Source: JAAYXS01 sp964550375 (GTDB lineage: Bacteria > Planctomycetota > Phycisphaerae > UBA1845 > Fen-1342). From it: DNA of 64,000 nt. The stretch lies in assembly GCA_964550375.1 (NCBI GenBank), contig CAZJYX010000009.1, forward strand, positions 62,001 to 126,000. The letters run 5' to 3'. Each line of letters begins with the position of its first letter. Within the stretch, counting starts at the first letter, position 1. The notes under the pieces were generated by a model. That model ran no database searches and was not told where the DNA came from. It saw only the letters and a program-made list of their open reading frames with translations. The translations under genes and the position numbers were made by a program. This document shows, one piece after another, positions 26,588-34,143 of this stretch.

Positions 26588-26610
26588 GTGACCCGCGCGC
26601 GGCCGGTCAC
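26588..26610. terminator. Stem at the junction of two convergent genes
   Basis: GTGACC (26588-26593) and GGTCAC (26605-26610) pair around an 11-base GC-rich loop, between the sulfatase-like stop and the stop of the metallophosphatase. No T-tract; weak support. Confidence 0.25.
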
Positions 26611-28658
26611 GGGCTGGTCGGTGGCCTGATGGAGTACGTGTGTTCGACCTTGCCGTCGATGCCGTCGCCTAGCAGGAAAGCGCGTATGTACTTGACCGTC
26701 ACCAATCCGGGGGTGACGCTTACGTGGAGGTGGCCCGAGTTTGGACGGATCTGCCCCAGCAGGTACGGGAACAGGCCGTAGCTGTACATGCGGTTGGACG
26801 GCTGCGGGCACGTCTGGTAGGTGATGCCGTCCAGTTGCTGTCGGGCGTACACGTGATCATGGCCGTGGAATACGATCGTAACGCCGTTGTCAATGAGCAC
26901 CTGGTGGATAGGCCGGTCCCAGCCCGGGCGCATTTCGTCGAAATCGTACGACCCGTCTAATGACTCGCCGCCCCATTCGTATGAGCCGGCATGGCCGATT
27001 GCATGCGAGACGGCCTCTATGCCGCCACGGCCGTATAAGTCGGCGCCGCCCACGAGCTGGTGGGTGAATACGAACTTGAACAAGGCCGGGCTGTCCTCCA
27101 GCGTGTCACACAGCCAGCGATATTGCGCTTCGCCCAAAGTCCAGTCCCAGTTGTCGCCGGTGCCGGGCGTGCCACCGGCGCCGTGGGGCTTGCTGGTGGT
27201 GTACCGGTGCGGGTCGAGCACGACGAACAACGCGTTGCCCCACTGGAAAGCGTAGTAGTTCTGTGGCAGCCCCACGTAATCCTCGTACTCCTTGCAGCCG
27301 GAGTAGAAGCTGTTCGGCATGGGATTCAGGCAGAGCTGTTTGCGGGCCTTCGTCGCCCATATGGCTACATTGTCCGGCGTGCCGTCCAGTCGCCAGCCCT
27401 GCTCGCCTTCATGATTACCCAGCACCTGGAACCAGTGAATCGATCCGCCGATCGTGTCGACGAAGCTCCGGTGCGCCAGATGGCGGTGGAGCGCATCTGT
27501 CAGGTCGGCCACGTCGCGCGTCGAGTAATCCTGCGACATTGTGGCGTCGCCGAGGTCAATGTTGAAATCAGGCCGCTCTTCCAGAATGCGCCGCAGCGTG
27601 GTGCGATACAGCTCCGGGTCCTGGCCCTGTCGGCACGTTTCCCAGATGTGCGAGTCCGAAGTTACCGTGAACGTGAAATCCTGGCCGGGAAAACGCGCCG
27701 TCCAGAATGAGCGCACCGGCCCGCACTCGAACATGCCCATCGGCGAATGCTGCCGACAAACCAGGCGATAGAAGTACTTCGTGTTCGGCTCCAGGTTGCT
27801 CAGGACGATGTTGATCGGCGCCAACGCCAGATAGTGTGCCACCGGTGTTGCCATCACCAGGGCGCCCGCATCCGTGCCATACTCGATGTAGGCGTCCACG
27901 GCTATCACCGACATGGCGTTGATGGTGGCCGAGTCGTACGTCGGACGACCCACCATCTCCTTCGCGATCAGGGTGGAGCGGATCGTGCGAAACAGCTCGA
28001 GCCGCGGGGCGATCGTACGCGCCCAATGGGGGACGTCGTAGTCCTGTACCGCAGCGTAGTTGTCTCCATACGCGCCGTTGTCTTCAAGCACCAGGCCGAC
28101 ATACTTCGCCTCCTGGCTAACGCCCCAGGAGGGCCGCGCGATTATCTGATTGATGATCGCTGCCAGGTTGGGCGTGTAGCGCCAGAGAGCCGTCTGGCTC
28201 GTGCCGGTGTGTTCGATTTCCGGCCAGGGCGCGCTGATGGACCAGTTGACCTCCGCGCTGGTCTTCGGCTGACCTGAGGGTGGTGTTACCGCGAAATCCT
28301 GCACGCGGTCGGCGTGAATGCCGACGACGCGGACGTTAACGCCCGAGTCCATCACGCCGCAGCCCGTGCCCGGCAGGGCCAGCCGGGCGCAGACAAACGT
28401 CTCTCCGGGCTGCACCCACGGGACGAAGAAACGTAGCCCCAAGTCGTAGCGCTGCGACCCGGACCGGCCCACCCGATTCAACCCCGAGCCTTCAAAGCCG
28501 TCGTTGTCCCACCAGCGTTGACTGACTTCGGTGCCGTCGTCGCCGTCTGCCGCCAGGTAAATGTTAAGGTACTCGCCGCCGGGTTGGCCGTGCCCCACGC
28601 AGTAGGCTGCGGATACTGCCGAGAACACGACTACCGCCACACACATCATGCGCGCCAC
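26607..28658 (-). CDS. Secreted metallophosphoesterase with N-terminal beta-sandwich
   Basis: The 683-aa protein has a signal peptide (VAVVVFSAVSAAYC). Residues 30-220 form a beta-rich domain resembling the CBM96/DNRLRE type, and residues 225-330 a fibronectin-like region with LSNLEPNTKYFYRLVC as in purple acid phosphatases. The calcineurin-like catalytic domain has metal motifs SDSH, DLGDA, LGNHE, VFTHQ and FHGHDHVY, all intact. It should hydrolyse a phosphoester outside the cytoplasm. A GTG at 28658 is used: GGAG lies eight bases upstream, whereas the following ATGs lack a good site. A promoter precedes it. Confidence 0.85.
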   Translation of the reverse strand: MARMMCVAVVVFSAVSAAYCVGHGQPGGEYLNIYLAADGDDGTEVSQRWWDNDGFEGSGLNRVGRSGSQRYDLGLRFFVPWVQPGETFVCARLALPGTGCGVMDSGVNVRVVGIHADRVQDFAVTPPSGQPKTSAEVNWSISAPWPEIEHTGTSQTALWRYTPNLAAIINQIIARPSWGVSQEAKYVGLVLEDNGAYGDNYAAVQDYDVPHWARTIAPRLELFRTIRSTLIAKEMVGRPTYDSATINAMSVIAVDAYIEYGTDAGALVMATPVAHYLALAPINIVLSNLEPNTKYFYRLVCRQHSPMGMFECGPVRSFWTARFPGQDFTFTVTSDSHIWETCRQGQDPELYRTTLRRILEERPDFNIDLGDATMSQDYSTRDVADLTDALHRHLAHRSFVDTIGGSIHWFQVLGNHEGEQGWRLDGTPDNVAIWATKARKQLCLNPMPNSFYSGCKEYEDYVGLPQNYYAFQWGNALFVVLDPHRYTTSKPHGAGGTPGTGDNWDWTLGEAQYRWLCDTLEDSPALFKFVFTHQLVGGADLYGRGGIEAVSHAIGHAGSYEWGGESLDGSYDFDEMRPGWDRPIHQVLIDNGVTIVFHGHDHVYARQQLDGITYQTCPQPSNRMYSYGLFPYLLGQIRPNSGHLHVSVTPGLVTVKYIRAFLLGDGIDGKVEHTYSIRPPTSP

Positions 28659-28735
28659 GGGTAGTTCTCCACGATCCGAGTGCCGGACCGATGTGCCGCC
28701 ATCGCTCTCCGTCCAACTCCAGAAATGCTTCTAGC

Positions 28736-28763
28736 ATAGTAACACGTCTTCGCCGTTTTGCAA
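28736..28763 (-). promoter_or_regulatory. Promoter of the metallophosphoesterase gene
   Basis: On the minus strand TTGCAA (28758-28763) and TACTAT (28736-28741) are 16 bases apart, giving a predicted start near 28729 and a leader of about 70 bases. The remaining gap to the upstream gene end at 29051 holds nothing else clear. Confidence 0.4.
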
Positions 28764-29050
28764 GCTGATCGCGCATTCCCGACCGGCTGCCTGCCGCCGC
28801 CCACTGCGCCGGACAGGCCACGCGGCAAGCTCTGTTATGGGACTTGCCGGCGCCACGGCGCCTTTGAGCCGGACCGGCAAACGTACGCCGGCCGGTTAGC
28901 TCGCCGCCACGCACCGCGCGCCGCGCCTGTCAGTCACCCGCGGAAGCAGCGCCAGCCCCCCCTGGCGCTTGCCGTCGAACTCGCCCGACATCTGGAAATC
29001 GAACCTCTCCTGCGCCGGCCGAACCCCAGAGCGCCTGCCGCGGCAGACCG

Positions 29051-31024
29051 CTATCGTTTCCTTTTTTCCCTGAGCTTCTCTCTTAAGCCCGACAAGGGGT
29101 CTCGCTCCCCTTCCTTCTTGTCGGCCGCCTGGGACTCATCACTCTTCTCCTTATCGTTCTCCGCCGGCGACGTGGTGGGCCTTGCGCCTGACAGCACGGC
29201 GTCGAGCGCTTCCTTGGCCGCCGCTGCCGGATCACGCAGCGCGTCTCCTGGAGCGGGCAGGCCGGCGGGCAGCTTGTCGCCGATGGCGGCATCGAGCTGC
29301 CGGGCCAACTCCGTCTGTCCGGCCGCCAGGAGCGCTTGCCGGAACTCTTGCGTCAGCGACGGAATGTCGAACACCAGGCGCGGCCGCGTCAGCGCTCCGA
29401 CCACACGCAGGTTCGTCTGCACGCTCTCCAGGACCTTCAACGCTTCCGCCGTGATGCTTGGGTCGAGATCAAAGAGGCCGCCGCTCGTTGCGCGGACCCG
29501 CATGTTCTGCGTGCGCACCGCGATCGTCAGGTCGATCGTCTTCCGATCGGCACGTCCGGCGACCGCGGCCGCGGCCGTGCCGGCTTCGAAGACTGCCCGG
29601 TTTTCAGGTCGCAGGGACGCCTGGAGTTGCTGCAGATCGACTTCACCGACCTCGGCCACGATCGTCGCCCCGCCTTCAGGGCGGTCGTAGTGCAGAGTGA
29701 GGTCGATTTGAGTAGGCTGCTCCAGAGACTTGATCGAGATTCTGATCGGCTGTCCGGCCGCCCGCGGTGCGTCACTTAGATTCGCGCAGCTCACCCTCCC
29801 GCGCCCGACCTGGGCCACGCCCGTCGCCACGTCAACCAGCTCCACCTGCCGGACGATGACGCGTGGCGTCGGTGGGACTGCGGCCCGGGCGGTGAGATAC
29901 TCCAGATAACGGTGCGGCGGCTCGGTGGGCGGCGGGGGCTGGTACTCATCCTCCGCCGCGGGCAACCACGGGCGCACGCGTTCCAGCCAATCGCGGATCT
30001 GCTGCGCCGTACCAAAATAGGAATCGAGCCGCTGGGCGTCCAGACCGGCCAGTCCCAGCTCAGCCGGCAAGGCGGACTCATCCGCCGCGGGCGGCGCCGG
30101 CGCTGCGGCAGCCACAACCCGGCCGGGCGATTCGCGTAGAGCCTCAAACTCCACCCCCGCGACGCGGACGTCGTGCATCACCAGGCGACCCGTGAGCAGG
30201 TGCCAAAGACTGGCGTCGGCCGTCAGCTCCGCCACGGCCAGCCGGTTGCGGGCCGGCGCGGCGGGATCCGTTACTTGCACGCCGGTCACCGAGACTCTCC
30301 CACGCAGCACGTCCAGGTCTAGTCGTTCGAGATCGACCTGCGCCCCGTTGGCCTGCGTCAGAGCATCGGCGGCCAGGGTCGTCAGCCGTTCGCCGCGCAG
30401 CGTGTGCGCCCCGCCCGTTGCGGCCGCGAGCACGAGCACGGCGAGCACCACGCCGGGCCAGCGGACGAAGCGCGGCCGCCGCGTCAGTGCGGCCCGCGCA
30501 TCCACCGTCCGCTTGCCAATCAGCAGGCGGTCCAGCAGCCGTACCCACCGGTTGGCTTGCCATTGCTGGAGTGCCGGGGAGTTCTCCTCGAGCTTCAGCC
30601 AGGTGCGACGGAACGTACGCACGGCGCGCGCCAGCGCCAGCCCGCCCAACACGCCGAGCACCGGGCCGGCGATCACCGCGCCGGCGACGGCAAAGCGTGA
30701 GAAATCGGTCAGACCGACTACCGGCAACGCTGCGAACAGACCGAAAACCGGCGCGAGTTGCTCCTGGGCCAGCTTCCCCAGGTGGTACCACACCGGTGCC
30801 GCCGCCAGGCTGAGCGCCTTGCCCAGGGCCGCGGTAATCAGGAATAGACCGATGTGTATGTTCAATACGAGCGCCAGCACCAGCAGGGCGACGTGCAGGC
30901 CGTACCAGCCCGGCGTGAGGCCGAACCAGAACCCCAGGCTGACAGAGATGAGGACCAGCGCCGGCGCGACGTCGCCGCGGAAGACGGCCAGGACTTTCCG
31001 GATTGGCTTTGGCAGCAATAACAT
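29051..31024 (-). CDS. Membrane protein: TIGR03546-like N-terminus fused to TIGR03545/AsmA-like body
   Basis: A 657-aa protein. Residues 1-150 are polytopic (VALVLISVSLGFWFGLTPG style, then VLNIHIGLFLITAALGKALS) and resemble the small TIGR03546 membrane family. Another helix at about residues 190-210 starts a long periplasmic part with an AsmA-like pattern (LTQANGAQVDLERLDLDVLRGRVSVTGVQVTDP). This part resembles the uncharacterised TIGR03545 family, whose gene is usually a neighbour of TIGR03546. The C-terminus is charged (DKKEGERD...REKLREKRKR). By analogy with AsmA-like proteins it may act in envelope lipid traffic. Function is not established. Confidence 0.6.
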   Translation of the reverse strand: MLLLPKPIRKVLAVFRGDVAPALVLISVSLGFWFGLTPGWYGLHVALLVLALVLNIHIGLFLITAALGKALSLAAAPVWYHLGKLAQEQLAPVFGLFAALPVVGLTDFSRFAVAGAVIAGPVLGVLGGLALARAVRTFRRTWLKLEENSPALQQWQANRWVRLLDRLLIGKRTVDARAALTRRPRFVRWPGVVLAVLVLAAATGGAHTLRGERLTTLAADALTQANGAQVDLERLDLDVLRGRVSVTGVQVTDPAAPARNRLAVAELTADASLWHLLTGRLVMHDVRVAGVEFEALRESPGRVVAAAAPAPPAADESALPAELGLAGLDAQRLDSYFGTAQQIRDWLERVRPWLPAAEDEYQPPPPTEPPHRYLEYLTARAAVPPTPRVIVRQVELVDVATGVAQVGRGRVSCANLSDAPRAAGQPIRISIKSLEQPTQIDLTLHYDRPEGGATIVAEVGEVDLQQLQASLRPENRAVFEAGTAAAAVAGRADRKTIDLTIAVRTQNMRVRATSGGLFDLDPSITAEALKVLESVQTNLRVVGALTRPRLVFDIPSLTQEFRQALLAAGQTELARQLDAAIGDKLPAGLPAPGDALRDPAAAAKEALDAVLSGARPTTSPAENDKEKSDESQAADKKEGERDPLSGLREKLREKRKR

Positions 31025-31500
31025 TGGCCTTGCTCCCCAATTAATGATCCGAGTGGTTTAGGGCGTTGCTGCGCCACGCGGCTACCCCTGATGGGCCGTG
31101 CTGCCGCCGGCGCGTAACTCCCGGCACGACCATATCCGAGTGACTTCGCCACGCCACCACGACTTGTCAGGGGCCGAGTCGTACGAGCTACGAGATTATA
31201 GGGCGGTACGAATAGGCGGCAAAGCTACACGTCTCACAATCGCAGCGAGTGAAGTTTCAGGCTGCACTAGTCCTCACGGGCAGTAATGTCGGTTAACAAA
31301 TGAAAACCGACGGTAATGCCGAAGAAGCAGAGTAGTCTGCCGGCGGCGTTGCGCAGTCGTTGCGCCCGTCCGGCAGACGCGGTGAATGTCGGCGTTACAG
31401 GATCCTGTGAGGGTCTGTGCGGCCTTTGCCGTTTGCGCTGGAGGTGTCGGCGCCCGGCGACCGTCCGACTTGCCCGGGGGCAAAGGAGTAGACCTGGCTC
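31025..31500. other. 476-base divergent intergenic region with inverted repeat
   Basis: No gene is seen. An inverted repeat GTCGGTT (31288-31294) and AACCGAC (31305-31311) is flanked by two similar stretches, CAGTAATG and CGGTAATG, suggesting a regulatory site upstream of the c-di-GMP regulator gene. A GGCGGCAAAGC stretch at 31215-31225 recalls part of a GEMM riboswitch but lacks the other half. Confidence 0.35.
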
Positions 31501-34143
31501 ATGGGTTCGTCCTGCCGCATCCTTATCGTGGATGACGACGCCGCGATCCGCAGATTGCTGTCGCGAGCGCTTCACAGGGCGGGGTACGAAGTGCGTACCG
31601 GTGCGTCTGGCCGCCAAGCGGTAGCGCTGGCCGGGCAGTGGCGCCCTGACCTGATTCTGTTGGACGTGATGTTACCGGACCAGGACGGGCTGGAGACCTG
31701 CGCCGCACTCAAATCTATGCCGGCGACGGCGGCCGTCCCCGTGATATTCGTCACGGCGTCCTCCGAGACGAACTCAGTGCTCAAAGGCTTCACGGCCGGT
31801 GGCAACGATTACATCACGAAGCCCTTCACGTTGCAGGAGGTCTTGGCGCGTGTTGACGTGCATATCCGCCTGCGCCGTAGCGAGGCGGAACTGCGCCACA
31901 AGAACGCGCGGCTGAAGGAGCTCACAACCGAATTGCGTATGCTGAGCCGCGTCGATCCCCTGACCCAGTTGCTGAATCGCCGCAGTTGGGACGAGGCTGT
32001 CATCCGGGAGCACGAACGCTTCGAGCGGCACGGCCACCCCTACAGCATCATCATGACCGATGTCGACTGCTTCAAGGCCTACAACGACTCCTGCGGTCAC
32101 CAGGCCGGTGATGAATGTCTGCGCCGCATCGCCGAGGCGATCGGCGGCGCCTGCCGCAAGGTTGACAGTGCCGGCCGTTATGGCGGCGAGGAGTTCGTCG
32201 TTCTGATGCCCGAAGCCCGGACCGACGCGGCCCTCAAGCTCGCCGAACGCGTGCGCCGGGCCGTCTGGGCCCTGGCCGTGCCCCATCCGGCCAGCGCGGT
32301 GGCGCCGCGCGTGACAGTCAGTATCGGGGCGGCCACGGCCACGGCCAGGCTGGGCTCGTGGGAGGATGTGCTCAAGCGCGCGGATGACGCCTTGTACATG
32401 GCCAAGCGTGCCGGCCGCAACCTGGCCTTCGCGGGCCACGGGCCGGACTCGGCATTGCCGCGCAGTACGCCGGCGGGCGCGGGGTTGTTGCCGGCTGCCA
32501 GCGTTGCGGCGACCGTGCTGGTCGTCGCCCGTGAGCCGGCTGAGCGGGCCGCGTGCTGCGATTGTCTGACGCAGGCCGGCTACCGTGTGCGCGCCGCCGC
32601 GGACGGCCAGGCGGCTTTGGCCAGCGTGGCGGAAGTGGTGCCGGACGTCATAGTCACGGAGGCGCGGCTGCCGCATCTGGACGGGCTGGCATGCGCCCGG
32701 CAACTGCGGGCCGATCCGCTGTCTCGTGACGTGCCGATCATCATGGTCGGCGGGCGGAGCTCGGCGGCCGACGTGCTGGCCGGGCTGGACGCTGGCGCGG
32801 ACGAGTACCTGACCGTGCCGATCAGACCCGCGGAGTTGGTCCTGCGGGTGCGCTCCCTGGCGCGTTTTCGGCGTGAGCATGCCGAGCTGCTGCGCAGCTA
32901 CGAACTGCGGGGCGCGCGCCTGCGCGTGCTGACGCGGCTGGTCGAGTTCTGTCGCGACGTGGGTGCGTGCCGGCGGCTGGACGACGTCCTGGGCCAGACC
33001 GTGGCGGCCGCCGCCGACGTGGCCGGCAGCGAACGCGTGGCCATCATGCTGCCCGACGAGGCCCACCGCGTGCTCACCATCGCCCGGTCCATCGGGATTG
33101 ACAGCGAGCTGGCCGACGCCGTGCAGGTGCCGGTCGGGGAGCCGATCGCCGGCCAGGTCTTCGCGACGGGGCGGCGGGTTGTAATCAACAACGCGGCGGA
33201 GAGCGCCGGCCGCGCCGCCGCGTATGATGCCCATTTCTTCGACCGCGTGCCGTTGGTTGCGGTGCCGCTGTGTCCGCCGGGCAACACGGTGGGCGTATTA
33301 AACGTGACCGCCCGCCAGGGGGGGCGTCCGTTCGAGACGCACGAACTCGAACACGTTGAGCTGATTGGCAGGATCGCCGGCACGGTTATCCACGACATCC
33401 GCGTGCGCGCGGCGCGCGACCAGGCCTCCGACTCGATCATGGTGGCCCTGGCCAAGTTGGCCGAGCACCGCGACAGCGACAACGCTCTACACCTGGACCG
33501 CATCACGCAGTTCTGCGTCATGTTGGCGACCAAGCTGCGGGAGCAACCGGAATTTCGGGCGGAAATCACGGATACCTTCCTGCGGCAATTGCGGCGCGCG
33601 GTGCCGCTGCACGACATTGGCAAGGTCGCCGTGCCCGACCAGATCCTGCTCCACCCGGGCCGGCTCAGCCCCGAGCAGACCGAGATCATGCGGACGCACA
33701 CGATCGCGGGCGCCAACACGCTGCAGTCGCTGGTTGGCAGCGCGCCGGGTGTCTCCTTCCTCGAGCAGGCCGCCGACATCGCCCGCTATCACCACGAGCG
33801 CTGGGACGGCACGGGCTACCCGGTCGGCCTGCGCGGCCGGGCTATCCCACTGGCGGCCCGCATCGCGGCCGTGGCGGACGTCTACGACGCACTGACGACC
33901 AAGCGCGTTTACAAGGAGGCCTACAGCCACGACCGGGCGGTGGCCATCATCGTCGAGGGGGCGGGAACCCAGTTTGACCCGGCCATCGTCGGCGCGTTTG
34001 TCGAGTTGGAGGCGGAGTTCGCCCACCTGGCGGCGATGCTCGCGGACGACCGCCGGCCCGCGGCGGGGCAGCCGGACGACGATCCGGCGGGGTACACCGG
34101 TCAGGCCGGCACACCGGCCGGGCAGGTGCCGGGGAGGACCTGA
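31501..34143 (+). CDS. REC-GGDEF-REC-GAF-HD-GYP response regulator
   Basis: The 880-aa protein has, in order: a receiver (residues 6-120; phospho-acceptor D55 in LLDVML, conserved KPF), a GGDEF domain with active-site GGEEF at 228-232 and an inhibitory RxxD site RKVD five residues before it, a second receiver (about 340-455), a GAF domain (about 480-620), and an HD-GYP domain with HDIGK near 704 and HHERWDGTGYP near 764. It can in principle make and break c-di-GMP. The second receiver is degenerate: the acceptor position is Glu (VTEARLP) and the Lys is lost (TVPIRP). Its stop overlaps the start of the next kinase gene by one base. Confidence 0.9.
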   Translation: MGSSCRILIVDDDAAIRRLLSRALHRAGYEVRTGASGRQAVALAGQWRPDLILLDVMLPDQDGLETCAALKSMPATAAVPVIFVTASSETNSVLKGFTAGGNDYITKPFTLQEVLARVDVHIRLRRSEAELRHKNARLKELTTELRMLSRVDPLTQLLNRRSWDEAVIREHERFERHGHPYSIIMTDVDCFKAYNDSCGHQAGDECLRRIAEAIGGACRKVDSAGRYGGEEFVVLMPEARTDAALKLAERVRRAVWALAVPHPASAVAPRVTVSIGAATATARLGSWEDVLKRADDALYMAKRAGRNLAFAGHGPDSALPRSTPAGAGLLPAASVAATVLVVAREPAERAACCDCLTQAGYRVRAAADGQAALASVAEVVPDVIVTEARLPHLDGLACARQLRADPLSRDVPIIMVGGRSSAADVLAGLDAGADEYLTVPIRPAELVLRVRSLARFRREHAELLRSYELRGARLRVLTRLVEFCRDVGACRRLDDVLGQTVAAAADVAGSERVAIMLPDEAHRVLTIARSIGIDSELADAVQVPVGEPIAGQVFATGRRVVINNAAESAGRAAAYDAHFFDRVPLVAVPLCPPGNTVGVLNVTARQGGRPFETHELEHVELIGRIAGTVIHDIRVRAARDQASDSIMVALAKLAEHRDSDNALHLDRITQFCVMLATKLREQPEFRAEITDTFLRQLRRAVPLHDIGKVAVPDQILLHPGRLSPEQTEIMRTHTIAGANTLQSLVGSAPGVSFLEQAADIARYHHERWDGTGYPVGLRGRAIPLAARIAAVADVYDALTTKRVYKEAYSHDRAVAIIVEGAGTQFDPAIVGAFVELEAEFAHLAAMLADDRRPAAGQPDDDPAGYTGQAGTPAGQVPGRT

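Noticed and set aside
31190..31270. GEMM (c-di-GMP) riboswitch upstream of the c-di-GMP regulator
   Set aside because: GGCGGCAAAGCTAC resembles the 3' half of the motif, but the 5' half and its stem are not found. A covariance-model scan (Infernal, Rfam GEMM models) would decide.
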